A stretch of DNA of 35,625 bases from Lachnospiraceae bacterium NK4A144 (GCA_000424365.1 AUJT01000034.1:1-35625), one strand, 5' to 3'. Shown: positions 7,040 to 15,077, numbered from the stretch's first letter. Numbers and translations are program-made. Notes: a model not told the origin generated them from the letters alone.

Positions 7040-8380
7040 TTAACCAACATTTATATTTTCAACCGGCATTTTTGAAATATTTTGTACACGGCTCGCGTGT
7101 GATGCGTAAACCAGTGTCAGCGGGCCGACACGTCCAAGATACATGAGTATCACGAGAACAGTACGTGAGACCATTCCGAGACCCGGTGTGAGACCGAGGG
7201 TGAGACCGACGGTTCCGATAGCCGATGCGGATTCAAAGAGGCTCCGGCTTAAGGAAACGTGATCTGCTACGCTTATGATGCAGCCTCCAACAGAAAAGAG
7301 GGTCACATACATAAGAAAGATAGTGGATGCATAGCGGACAGTGCTGTCAGTTATGCGCCGTCCAAGGATCTCGATGTTTTCCTTTTTAGCAAATGAAGCG
7401 ATCATGCCGAGTAAGAGGACGGCTATGGTCGTGGTCTTCAGACCGCCGGCTGTGGATCCGGGACTTCCGCCTATCAGCATGAGTACCATCATGATAGCGC
7501 GAGATACCGGTGTCATGGCGGAGAGATCCACGGTATTAAATCCTGCGGTTCTGGGCGTTACAGCCTGAAAGATCGAAGCATAGATACGCTCAGAGAGAGT
7601 CAGATCTCCCCATGTTGTCCGTGTAAATTCATAGCAGAAATAAAAAATAGCGGGCAGGATGATGAGAAGCGCGGATGTCAGGATCGCAAGTTTGCTCTGA
7701 AGGTGATACTTACGGAATTTCAGTTTGTACTTCATCACATCATCCCAGGTCATAAATCCGATACCACCGATGATGATAAGCAGCATGATCACTATATTTA
7801 TCATCGGGTCAAAAGCACAGGTTGTTAAGGAGCTATAGTTTTCTCTCGTACCGAAGAGGTCAAAGCCTGCATTACAGAAAGCCGAGATCGAGTGAAAAAT
7901 CGCGTACCAGATGCCCTTAAGACCGAAATTTGAGATAAAGAAAGGCATCATCAGGACAGCAGCGATTGCCTCAATGACAAGAACAGCCTTAAGGATAAAG
8001 CCTGTTAGACGTATGATACCTCCGATCTGCGGCGCAGATATGGAGTTTTTCATAAGGATACGGTGAAAAAGCCCGATCTTTCTGCCGGAGATGATGGCAA
8101 ATAGGATGGTTACAGTGATAAAGCCCATACCACCGATCTGTATCATGGTGAGGATCACTGCCTGACCGAACCAGGTCCAGGTGGTAGCGGTGTCTTTCAC
8201 AACAAGACCAACCACGCAGGTAGCGCTGACAGCAGTGAAAAGCGTGTCTCTGAAATCGGCGCATCCCGGAGCATAGGTCGCAAAGGGAAGCATGAGGAGC
8301 AGCGCTCCGGTTAAGATTACAAGTGCAAAACTCAGTAAGATCAAGATTTCCGGCGAAAGCCGGTGGATTTTTGTAAACAT
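7040..8380 (-). CDS. ktrB: K+ transporter membrane subunit KtrB/TrkH family
   Basis: A 446-residue membrane protein of the SKT (superfamily of K+ transporters) group with four M1-P-M2 repeats; loop glycines are seen in SATCVVGLVV, FCNAGFDLFG, TAGFNTVDLS and AIGTVGLTLG. ATG at 8380 is chosen because AAGGAA lies 8 bases upstream on the minus strand. A longer reading to 8506 would add 42 polar residues with no family counterpart and would run over the promoter. KtrB conducts K+ into the cell, gated by the KtrA ring encoded immediately downstream. Size and the order B-A are typical for Clostridia. Confidence 0.93.
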   Translation of the reverse strand: MFTKIHRLSPEILILLSFALVILTGALLLMLPFATYAPGCADFRDTLFTAVSATCVVGLVVKDTATTWTWFGQAVILTMIQIGGMGFITVTILFAIISGRKIGLFHRILMKNSISAPQIGGIIRLTGFILKAVLVIEAIAAVLMMPFFISNFGLKGIWYAIFHSISAFCNAGFDLFGTRENYSSLTTCAFDPMINIVIMLLIIIGGIGFMTWDDVMKYKLKFRKYHLQSKLAILTSALLIILPAIFYFCYEFTRTTWGDLTLSERIYASIFQAVTPRTAGFNTVDLSAMTPVSRAIMMVLMLIGGSPGSTAGGLKTTTIAVLLLGMIASFAKKENIEILGRRITDSTVRYASTIFLMYVTLFSVGGCIISVADHVSLSRSLFESASAIGTVGLTLGLTPGLGMVSRTVLVILMYLGRVGPLTLVYASHASRVQNISKMPVENINVG

Positions 8381-8476
8381 AGGTAATATTCCTTTATAAA
8401 TATTGAAATGGATGACAGAGATATGCGTTTTTATCCCTATATTGAAGTAAATACGTAAGTCAGCATTTCCTAAGAA

Positions 8477-8505
8477 ATCATACCATAAAGCAGGTATAAA
8501 ATACA
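8477..8505 (-). promoter_or_regulatory. Possible ktrB promoter
   Basis: On the minus strand an extended -10 element, TGGTATGAT (TATGAT at 8482-8477), stands about 100 bases before the ktrB start, with only a weak -35 (TGTATT near 8505-8500). The leader has no recognisable c-di-AMP (ydaO) riboswitch core. Confidence 0.4.
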
Positions 8506-8664
8506 CTCGGAGAGCAGACGGGCAAAACTTTTGCTATTGAGAGATTTGCAGAAGAGCGTCTTCATATCCTGTCGGATATGTTGATTATCTGAAAATGTAT
8601 GGATTGGATTTTGAGGAGTTTTTATGGGGAATGTGGTATGCTTGGATGGATGTGAAAAAACAAA
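8506..8664 (+). pseudogene. Relic of an AAA ATPase with DUF4143-type architecture
   Basis: Between ktrB and the amidase two out-of-phase fragments can be read. From 8506 the frame gives TGKTFAIERFAEER, which looks like a Walker A lysine-threonine and the following helix. From about 8559, in a different frame, comes SSYPVGYVDYLKMYGLDFEE followed by FLWGM. This closely resembles the conserved segment FPVGYV..L.MYPLDFEEFLW of AAA_14/DUF4143 ATPases, which in intact proteins lies about 100 residues after the P-loop. The part between, including Walker B, is deleted and the frame is broken. These ATPases are common accessory genes of Lachnospiraceae. Identification rests on motif recall. Confidence 0.55.
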
Positions 8665-8682
8665 GAAAAATGAGGTTAATCG

Positions 8683-9624
8683 ATGAAGAAAAAAGGTTTA
8701 TCTATAATAGCAATTACGCTGACTGCAGTGATGATGCTCACTGCCTGTGGTAATTATTCTACGAAGACAGAGCAGGTAACGGAGAGTACTGCGGGAACAG
8801 AGTCATCTGAAGATGTGATAATAGCGTCAGAGGCAGAAAGCGAAGCATCAGAGAGTGTGGACACGTCTTCAACAGAGGCAGCTTCTACGGAAGAAAGCTC
8901 TACAGAGGAAACGTCCACTGAGACCGCTTCTACAGAAGAAAGTTCGACAGAAGAGGCATCTACGGAGGTTTCAGCAGAGGACACTATCGTGACCGGCGGA
9001 CATATCGTAGTGCTCGACCCCGGACATCAGAGACAGGGTGACAGCGCTAAGGAACCAAATGGCCCCGGCTCATCCACGATGAAAGCCAGAGTGACCGGAG
9101 GTACAACAGGACGAACAACCGGAGTGCATGAGTATGAACTGACACTGGACATTGGACTGCAGCTTCGTGATGAATTGGAAAGCCGGGGATATACAGTTTA
9201 TATGACCCGTGAAACCCATGACGTAAATATCAGCAATAAAGAGCGTGCAGAATTTGCTACAGAAAAGAATGCGGATATAGTTGTACGCATCCATGCAAAC
9301 GGGTCAGAATCATCATCAACTAACGGAGCGCTGGCTCTTGCTCCTTCATCATCAAATCCATATGTAGCAAACCTTGCAAGCGAAAGTCAGCGCCTCAGCA
9401 AAGCTGTACTTAACGCATATTGTGACGCAACAGGGATGAAAAATCTCGGCGTGCAGGCAAATGATACCATGACAGGAATCAACTGGTGTACAATGCCCGT
9501 CACGATCATTGAGATGGGCTTCATGACAAATGCTGGTGATGATACCAATATGCAGGACGCCACCTATCAGGCAAAAATGGTTCAGGGCATGGCAAATGGT
9601 ATTGATGCGTATTTTGGTGATTGA
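8683..9624 (+). CDS. N-acetylmuramoyl-L-alanine amidase lipoprotein (Amidase_3)
   Basis: A 313-residue zinc amidase that cleaves the bond between N-acetylmuramic acid and L-alanine in peptidoglycan. It has a lipoprotein signal peptide with lipobox LTAC (Cys22), then a ~75-residue low-complexity stalk of STEESSTEE-type repeats, then the Amidase_3 domain from about residue 108. The zinc site is intact: LDPGH (His115), Glu150 or Glu152 in HEYELTL, and RIHANG (His204). The catalytic Glu277 lies in IEMGFMTN. The stalk would let the enzyme reach the wall from the membrane surface. GAGG at 8672-8675 supports ATG 8683. It appears monocistronic. The stalk resembles that of the small lipoprotein at 280-567, but the proteins are otherwise unrelated. 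Confidence 0.93.
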   Translation: MKKKGLSIIAITLTAVMMLTACGNYSTKTEQVTESTAGTESSEDVIIASEAESEASESVDTSSTEAASTEESSTEETSTETASTEESSTEEASTEVSAEDTIVTGGHIVVLDPGHQRQGDSAKEPNGPGSSTMKARVTGGTTGRTTGVHEYELTLDIGLQLRDELESRGYTVYMTRETHDVNISNKERAEFATEKNADIVVRIHANGSESSSTNGALALAPSSSNPYVANLASESQRLSKAVLNAYCDATGMKNLGVQANDTMTGINWCTMPVTIIEMGFMTNAGDDTNMQDATYQAKMVQGMANGIDAYFGD

Positions 9625-9726
9625 CATAGTTACGTGTGGACAAAGGAGTGATTTACGGTCACGGTTCGTAATATTTGGAAAGCATATATTATTCTGTTTG
9701 GATGAGTCAGTAACGTGAGTGCAGGT

Positions 9727-9904
9727 CGTATAGTTAATTCTTGGAACAATTAGCCGGCAGTTCTTAGCAAATGTGCTGTCCGAATAGGTAATTCAGGATA
9801 ACTGTTTGAGACGCAAAGCGTCGAGTTTATACTGAATTACCGTGTTTATGAGGACAGTGCATGAGCTTAGAACTGTCCGAGCCGTGACAAGAATTAACTA
9901 TACG
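9727..9904. repeat. Large nested palindromic intergenic element
   Basis: The 334 bases between the amidase and the threonine aldolase gene hold a compound hairpin. The outer arms are a perfect 17-base inverted repeat (CGTATAGTTAATTCTTG at 9727-9743 and its complement at 9888-9904). Inside it, imperfect ~27-base arms pair (9755-9782 with 9850-9879). Inside those, GGTAATTCAG (9787-9796) pairs with CTGAATTACC (9832-9841). At the tip GACGC-AAA-GCGTC (9810-9822) forms a small hairpin. No open reading frame is conserved. The right half shares TTTATGAGGACAG and a CCGAGCCGTGA block with the element at 11008-11113. Confidence 0.8.
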
Positions 9905-9958
9905 AACTGTACGTGACTTTAGTAGTATATAAAAACAATACTCGAAAAGGAGAGAGAC

Positions 9959-10999
9959 ATGGAAGAAAGATTAATGTTTGCATCAGATTATATGGAGGGC
10001 GCACACCCTGCGATAATGGAGCGCCTCATGGAAACAAATATGCAGAGTACACCGGGATACGGCACAGACGAATATTCTGAAAATGCACGTGAGCTTATCC
10101 GTAAAGCGTGCGGCTGTCCGGATGCACTGGTATATTTCCTGATTGGTGGAACACAGACAAATGCCACAGTAATAGACAGTGTTCTCCATAGATACGAGGG
10201 AGTTCTCGCAGCAGATACCGGTCATGTAGCAGTGCATGAAGCCGGCGCGATCGAATTTACCGGACATAAAGTACTCACCATTCAGGGTACAGCTGGAAAG
10301 ATCAGTGCAGCAGATGTAAAAAAATATGTCGATGATTACTATGCTGATGACAACTTTGAGCATATGGTAAAGCCCGGAATGGTCTATATCTCACAGCCCA
10401 CGGAGTACGGCACGATGTACTCGCTGGAAGAACTCACCGCATTATCAGAAGTGTGCAGGAGCTTCCATATACCGCTCTATGTAGACGGAGCAAGACTCGC
10501 ATATGCACTTGCCTGCCCGTCAAACGATGTGACACTGAAAGATCTGGCTCGCCTCGCTGACGTATTTTATATCGGTGGAACAAAGTGCGGCTGCCTCTTT
10601 GGAGAAGCAGTAGTAGTACCGGATCCGACGTTGATCCCACACTTCTTTACTCTCATAAAACAGCATGGAGCACTCCTTGCTAAGGGAAGACTCTCAGGCA
10701 TACAGTTTGAGACTTTGTTTAAGGACGGTTTGTATGAAAAAATCGGAGAACCGGCAATAAAGGCAGCCGATAAGATCCGGGCAGCGCTTGTAGAATACGG
10801 ATACAAATTTTACCTTGAAAATCCGACAAATCAGATACTTATCATATTGGAAAACAGTAAGTTGGAAGCGCTTAAAAAAGATGTGGAATTAAGCTTTTGG
10901 GAAAAATACGATGACACCCACACAGTAATGCGAATAGCAACTTCATGGGCAACCACAGATGAAAAGACTGATAAGTTAATAGAGTTGTTGAAAAAGTAA
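9959..10999 (+). CDS. Threonine aldolase / beta-eliminating lyase family PLP enzyme
   Basis: A 346-residue fold-type I PLP enzyme of the low-specificity threonine aldolase family, which splits L-threonine (or allo-threonine) into glycine and acetaldehyde. Visible landmarks are GYGTDEYSENARELI near the N-terminus, LIGGTQTNATVID (phosphate-binding loop), LYVDGARLAYAL (Asp that pairs with the PLP pyridine), and IGGTKCG with Lys209 as the Schiff-base lysine. Length is normal. AAAGGAGA at 9946-9953 sets ATG 9959. Some members of this family act on other beta-hydroxy amino acids, so substrate is not certain. It stands alone between two palindromic repeats. Glycine made here could join the serine/glycine metabolism suggested by the sda operon. 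Confidence 0.88.
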   Translation: MEERLMFASDYMEGAHPAIMERLMETNMQSTPGYGTDEYSENARELIRKACGCPDALVYFLIGGTQTNATVIDSVLHRYEGVLAADTGHVAVHEAGAIEFTGHKVLTIQGTAGKISAADVKKYVDDYYADDNFEHMVKPGMVYISQPTEYGTMYSLEELTALSEVCRSFHIPLYVDGARLAYALACPSNDVTLKDLARLADVFYIGGTKCGCLFGEAVVVPDPTLIPHFFTLIKQHGALLAKGRLSGIQFETLFKDGLYEKIGEPAIKAADKIRAALVEYGYKFYLENPTNQILIILENSKLEALKKDVELSFWEKYDDTHTVMRIATSWATTDEKTDKLIELLKK

Positions 11000-11007
11000 G
11001 TGGTTTC

Positions 11008-11113
11008 TGCATTTATGAGGACAGCATATGAGCTTAGTGTATTCCGAGCCGTGAAGAGAGGTAAATATACGCCCTCAGCAGCAAGTGCTTCGGGCTGTTT
11101 TGAATATTTACGC
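11008..11113. repeat. Palindromic intergenic element, related to the one at 9727-9904
   Basis: TTTATGAGGACAG, ATGAGCTTAG and CCGAGCCGTGA repeat, in the same order, the right half of the 9727-9904 element. A separate hairpin follows: GTAAATAT (11061-11068) with ATATTTAC (11104-11111), enclosing GCCC...GGGC (11071-11095). It lies between the convergent threonine aldolase and MATE genes and may also work as a terminator. Confidence 0.65.
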
Positions 11114-11122
11114 AAAAAGATT

Positions 11123-12487
11123 TTATTCCCGTATCTCCATCTTTGAAATTTTTGTGTTGTAGATCCGCTTTATAAAGAAAAGCGAGAAAGATAGAGCTAA
11201 GATCTCTGCAATATCATATGACCACCATACATTCTGCAGTACACCCGACAGAGAGAGCAGATATGCAGCGGGGAGCAGGACTACGAGCTGACGGATAAAG
11301 GATATTATCAGAGAGTAAATACCGTTTCCGAGCGCCTGGAAAAGTGAACCGCAGATAATGCTGACTGCCGCAAATGGGAAGCTCAGGCATATGATCCTCA
11401 GTGCCGGGATACCGATAGATAGCATGTCATCTGACGCATTAAAGAGCGACAGGAAAAATCCCGGAAGTGTAAGGAACAGCGCAGAACCGAAAGTCAGTAT
11501 CACTATCGCATAGATAAGACCCTGACGGAAAGCCTTGTCCATACGTGTCCGTTTTCCTGCACCGAAGTTGTACGCGATGATCGGCACCATTCCGTTATTC
11601 AGACCAAAGACCGGCATAAAGATAAAACTGTTTATCTTGAAATAAACACCGAAAACAGCTGTTGCAGTGGTCGTAAATGAAATAAGTATGCGGTTCATTC
11701 CGTAGGTCATCACAGAACCGATCGCCTGCATGAATATTGACGGGATACCCACTGCAAATATTTCTTTAATAACGGCGATATCCGGACGGAATCCCTTTGC
11801 ATTAAAATGAATTTCTTTATTTTTCGTGAGGTTAAATACAAGTGCGAGGATGCCGGCAACAGTCTGTCCGAAGATGGTAGCTATAGCAGCTCCGCGGACG
11901 CCCAGAGCCGGAGAACCGTAAAGACCGAAGATCAGGATCGGATCCATGATGATATTAATAACAGCGCCCACAGTCTGGGTGATCATGGAATAAAAGGTCT
12001 TTCCGGTTGCCTGCAGCATACGTTCGAGGCTTATCTGGAAAAAGACAAAGATAGAGCACCGGCAAACGATGGACATATATTGGATTCCGTACTCAACGAT
12101 CTCTGCATCGTTTGTCTGTGAACGCATAAAAAATTCCGGAAGTGTCAGACCTACAATGAAAAATATAATGCCTGAACAGATTTCAAGAAAAAGACCGTTA
12201 AGTGCGCTTTTGTTTACAAGTTCATGCTTTTTTTCACCGAGAGAACGTGACAAAAGTGATGAGAAGCCGACTCCGAGACCTGTGGCAAATGCGATCATAA
12301 GTGTCTGGATCGGAAAGATAAGTGAAACAGCGGTAAGGGCGTGCTCATTTATCTTTGACACGTAGATGGAGTCAACGATGTTGTACAATGCCTGAACCAG
12401 CATCGAGATCATCATCGGAACGGACATGTACAGGATCAGTTTGTTGATCGGCATAGTCCCCATCTTGTTTTCTTTTATTTCTGACAT
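11123..12487 (-). CDS. MATE-family multidrug/Na+ antiporter
   Basis: A 454-residue membrane protein with 12 predicted helices arranged as two six-helix halves. The N-terminus MGTMPINKLILYMSVPMMIS and following ALYNIVDSIYVSKI are typical of the clostridial MATE (NorM/DinF-like) exporters, and the second half has the matching FGLNNGMVPIIAYNFGAGKR. It would export drugs or metabolites in exchange for Na+ or H+; the substrate cannot be read. The minus-strand start has GGAGG nine bases upstream. It is monocistronic and its upstream region is shared with hsp20 and carries a palindromic repeat. Confidence 0.92.
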   Translation of the reverse strand: MSEIKENKMGTMPINKLILYMSVPMMISMLVQALYNIVDSIYVSKINEHALTAVSLIFPIQTLMIAFATGLGVGFSSLLSRSLGEKKHELVNKSALNGLFLEICSGIIFFIVGLTLPEFFMRSQTNDAEIVEYGIQYMSIVCRCSIFVFFQISLERMLQATGKTFYSMITQTVGAVINIIMDPILIFGLYGSPALGVRGAAIATIFGQTVAGILALVFNLTKNKEIHFNAKGFRPDIAVIKEIFAVGIPSIFMQAIGSVMTYGMNRILISFTTTATAVFGVYFKINSFIFMPVFGLNNGMVPIIAYNFGAGKRTRMDKAFRQGLIYAIVILTFGSALFLTLPGFFLSLFNASDDMLSIGIPALRIICLSFPFAAVSIICGSLFQALGNGIYSLIISFIRQLVVLLPAAYLLSLSGVLQNVWWSYDIAEILALSFSLFFIKRIYNTKISKMEIRE

Positions 12488-12566
12488 ATTTTTTCCTCCA
12501 ACAATTTTATAAGTATATCATGATGTGAGTATTTAAGGGAAAAAAACTATCGCAAAGAACGTTTAG

Positions 12567-12662
12567 AAGCCATTGGATCTTACCCATCGCCGAAGGTGAT
12601 TTAATTAGTAAAATCCGTGACATCAGTAAGGGGCAAAATTTACTTTTGACCCTTACATCATA
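12567..12662. repeat. Compound palindromic repeat (modules A and B)
   Basis: Module A (12575-12615) has outer arms GGATCTTAC / GTAAAATCC around the hairpin ATCGCC-GAA-GGTGAT. Flanked by AGCCATTGGAT and ATCCGTGAC, it is the same sequence as the reverse complement of 35328-35372, with changes on both sides of the stem. Module B (12626-12656) has arms GTAAGGGGCAAAA and TTTTGACCCTTAC around TTTAC and resembles the hairpin at 25285-25338. The element lies between divergent MATE and hsp20 genes. Confidence 0.75.
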
Positions 12663-12687
12663 TGTATTTAAAAAGAAACATAAATTG

Positions 12688-12714
12688 TTAGCACTCGATA
12701 TTGACGAGTGCTAA
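12688..12714. promoter_or_regulatory. CIRCE operator (HrcA binding site)
   Basis: TTAGCACTC, nine bases, GAGTGCTAA: a perfect match to the CIRCE consensus, extended by flanking bases to 13-base arms (12685-12697 and 12705-12717). HrcA bound here would repress hsp20 until heat shock. It overlaps the -35 element. Confidence 0.95.
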
Positions 12715-12729
12715 CAATGGTGGTATAAC
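12701..12729 (+). promoter_or_regulatory. hsp20 promoter
   Basis: TTGACG (12701-12706), a 17-base spacer and TATAAC (12724-12729). The right arm of CIRCE covers the last base of the -35 and the spacer, so HrcA and RNA polymerase would compete directly. Confidence 0.85.
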
Positions 12730-12834
12730 ATAATCACAGCAAGAAAAAAGCTGAAACACAGGGCGACAATAAAAACAAAGAATACCGGAGCATACGATAA
12801 ATCCGGATCAGATTAAAAACAGGAGGTAGAAACC

Positions 12835-13263
12835 ATGTTAGTACCTAATCTTTTTTATGATAATTTCACAGATGACTTTTTCAATAGCGTATTTGATGCA
12901 CCTTCGTCAAAGGTCAGCAGGGGTTCAGGCCTTATGCATACAGATATAAGAGAAAACGGCGATCAGTATGAGCTCCTGATAGAGCTTCCGGGTTATAAAA
13001 AGGAAGAACTTCAGGCTGAGCTTAAAGACGGATATCTCACAGTAAGTGCAGAGCATAAAGCAAAGGAAGAGGAAAAGGACAGCGTAAAGTACCTTAGACG
13101 TGAGCGTTACAGTGGACGCTGCAGCAGAACTTTCTATGTAGGTGACAACCTCACAGAGGATGACATCCATGCAAAGTTTGAGGATGGAATCCTTACTCTG
13201 AGCCTTCCAAAAGAAGAAGCAAGGAAAAAGGTGGAAGAGAAGAAATTTATCTCTATAAATTGA
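12835..13263 (+). CDS. Small heat shock protein, Hsp20/alpha-crystallin family
   Basis: A 142-residue ATP-independent chaperone that holds unfolding proteins. The alpha-crystallin domain runs from about residue 35 to 130, with IRENGDQYELLIELPGYKKE at its start and the family signature FEDGILTLSLPKE near the end, followed by a short KKFISIN tail. The N-terminus (NLFYDNFTDDFFNSVFD) is the usual aromatic arm that builds oligomers. AGGAGG is placed at 12822-12827. It is monocistronic, with CIRCE at its promoter and a strong terminator after it. Control by HrcA is inferred from the perfect operator. Confidence 0.95.
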   Translation: MLVPNLFYDNFTDDFFNSVFDAPSSKVSRGSGLMHTDIRENGDQYELLIELPGYKKEELQAELKDGYLTVSAEHKAKEEEKDSVKYLRRERYSGRCSRTFYVGDNLTEDDIHAKFEDGILTLSLPKEEARKKVEEKKFISIN

Positions 13264-13284
13264 GCATAAAGAAGAATAAAGTAA

Positions 13285-13322
13285 AACTCCGGAGAAATGA
13301 AAACTCTCCGGAGTTTTTGTTA
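13285..13322 (+). terminator. Terminator after hsp20
   Basis: Perfect stem AACTCCGGAGA / TCTCCGGAGTT with a nine-base loop, then TTTTGTT. Confidence 0.9.
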
Positions 13323-13421
13323 TATGAGTCTCTCTAAACTCGATTTTTTCACAGGTTCATGGGATAATAAGAATCGCGTTAGCTGCTTTTTGCAGCAATG
13401 AATTTTTTTGAAAGGATTCTT

Positions 13422-14003
13422 ATGAGTGATTTTTTACAATTGATCCATGTACCGGATAATATTTTTACGGAAGCACTTGTCTGGACTATATTGATCCCGC
13501 TTTTGGTGATCGCAGCCGGAAATATAATACGGGCATTTAACAGCATGATAACAGCGGGACTAAGCAAAGTGATGGGCGCCGGACCGGCATTTGTGATAAG
13601 AAACTACGTGACTTATCCCGGAACTATCCATCATGAGTTTGCACATGCACTGCTTGCAACGGTGACTGGAGCAAAAGTCACAAGTATCACGCTTGTTCCG
13701 AGAGGACAGACATTAGGACAGGTGGAATTTATACCAAGGGGAAATATTTTTCTGAGATCCCTTCAGCTTTCCATTTCAGCAGTTGCTCCGGTGATATGCG
13801 GAGGGATAAGTCTGAGCCTTATGTACATGTTTTTGTGGCAGAAGCTCACGGAATGGTGGCACTATCCCCTGTTTATATACTTTTTTGTAAGCATACTTTT
13901 TCATATGACCATGAGTACGCAGGACCTGAAAAACTTTGTAAAAGGGCTGATCCCCTCATTGATCGTGATATATATCATCACACTGGCCGTGTTAGCCTTT
14001 TGA
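13422..14003 (+). CDS. HEFAH-containing membrane protein, M50-like protease candidate
   Basis: A 193-residue integral membrane protein with about four to five hydrophobic segments. HHEFAHALLATVTGAKV (HEFAH at residues 71-75) is an HExxH zinc motif placed at the start of a hydrophobic stretch, as in S2P/M50 site-2 proteases. A later MSTQDLKNFVKG segment may supply the third zinc ligand. ATG 13422 has AAAGGA five bases upstream; ATG 13398 is possible but has no site. The protein is smaller than characterised M50 proteases and has no PDZ domain, so it may instead be a related metal-binding membrane family. The DNA methyltransferase gene follows after 35 bases. Function is unknown. Confidence 0.65.
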   Translation: MSDFLQLIHVPDNIFTEALVWTILIPLLVIAAGNIIRAFNSMITAGLSKVMGAGPAFVIRNYVTYPGTIHHEFAHALLATVTGAKVTSITLVPRGQTLGQVEFIPRGNIFLRSLQLSISAVAPVICGGISLSLMYMFLWQKLTEWWHYPLFIYFFVSILFHMTMSTQDLKNFVKGLIPSLIVIYIITLAVLAF

Positions 14004-14038
14004 CTGGTTACCTTTTTTGTTACAATAGGGGAATATTA

Positions 14039-15067
14039 ATGATGAGATGGGGGACCGGCGAAATGGCTGACACCGGAAAAAAGAAGGCTGATAAGAATAA
14101 GACTATAGATTTTACGCTGGAAGAAGGACAGGAATATCTGGATAGAGTTCTGGATTTTGAAAAAAAATATGGAGACGGAACCGGGCGTAAAACTGTAGAA
14201 AAAGTAATGCTGGATGACCTGACCGATCATACGATCCTGGGAGATTCCCGAAAAGTCCTGGAGGCGATACCAAATGAATCAGTGGATCTATTAATTGTAG
14301 ATCCGCCCTACAATTTGGATAAAGACTTTAACGGAAAGAAATTCCGTAAGAAGAGAGATGAACTCTACGCAGAATATACGGAAAGCTGGCTTCTTGCAGT
14401 GAGACCTCTTCTGAAAAAGAATGCATCGATCTATGTCTGTTGTGACTGGGAATCGGGAATGATAATCGGACCGCTTATTGCTAAATACTTTCAGATAAGA
14501 AACCGTATTACCTGGCAGAGAGAAAAAGGCCGCGGAGCTATGACAAACTGGAAAAATGGTATGGAGGACATCTGGTATGCAACGGTTTCCAGAGATTACC
14601 AGTTCCATGTAGAGGATGTAAAGGTCAGGAGAAAGGTTATGGCGCCTTACCGTCAGGATGGCAAGCCGAAGGACTGGGAGGAAACCGGAGAGGGAAATTT
14701 CAGAAACACCTATCCCTCAAATTTTTGGGATGATATTTCGATCCCCTACTGGTCCATGCCGGAAAATACCGCTCATCCGACACAGAAACCGGAGAAACTC
14801 CTTGCGAAGCTTATACTTGCAAGTTCCTCTGAGGGAGATCTGGTACTTGATCCTTTTGCGGGTTCAGGTTCTACTGCGGTCACCGCAAAGAAACTGGGAC
14901 GGCATTTTATAGGGATCGAGCAAAATCCACTGTACTGCGCATGGGCAGAGAAACGACTCGAAATGGCAGATACCGACAGCTCTATCCAGGGTTACACTGA
15001 TGGAGTATTTTGGGAAAGAAATACAGCGCAGCAGCAAAAGATCAGGAGACGGGCAAATAAAGACTGA
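14039..15067 (+). CDS. Site-specific DNA methyltransferase (DPPY, beta-class order), orphan
   Basis: A 342-residue SAM-dependent DNA methyltransferase. Catalytic motif IV, DPPY, is at residues 88-91 and the SAM-binding motif I, DPFAGSGST, follows at about 271-279, so the order is that of the beta class; DPPY suggests N6-adenine methylation, but N4-cytosine cannot be excluded. HPTQKPEKLL precedes motif I, as usual in this family. ATG 14039 has AGGGG at 14027-14031; a second ATG at 14063 is possible. A longer reading back to 13796 would overlap the upstream gene and is rejected. No restriction endonuclease or specificity gene is visible, so it is either an orphan regulatory methylase or a remnant of a restriction system. 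Confidence 0.9.
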   Translation: MMRWGTGEMADTGKKKADKNKTIDFTLEEGQEYLDRVLDFEKKYGDGTGRKTVEKVMLDDLTDHTILGDSRKVLEAIPNESVDLLIVDPPYNLDKDFNGKKFRKKRDELYAEYTESWLLAVRPLLKKNASIYVCCDWESGMIIGPLIAKYFQIRNRITWQREKGRGAMTNWKNGMEDIWYATVSRDYQFHVEDVKVRRKVMAPYRQDGKPKDWEETGEGNFRNTYPSNFWDDISIPYWSMPENTAHPTQKPEKLLAKLILASSSEGDLVLDPFAGSGSTAVTAKKLGRHFIGIEQNPLYCAWAEKRLEMADTDSSIQGYTDGVFWERNTAQQQKIRRRANKD

Positions 15068-15077
15068 TAAAGAAAGA

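Noticed and set aside
8381-8505. c-di-AMP (ydaO) riboswitch in the ktrB leader
   Set aside because: K+ uptake genes in Firmicutes often have one, but the leader is only about 100 bases and lacks the conserved core and long stems.
8754-8984. Short tandem repeats resembling a repeat array
   Set aside because: The periodicity comes from codons for the STEESSTEE stalk inside the amidase gene; unit length varies and there are no spacers.
13796-14038. N-terminal extension of the methyltransferase
   Set aside because: This open stretch overlaps the upstream membrane protein gene in another frame, lacks a ribosome binding site and reads as non-homologous sequence; ATG 14039 has a good site.
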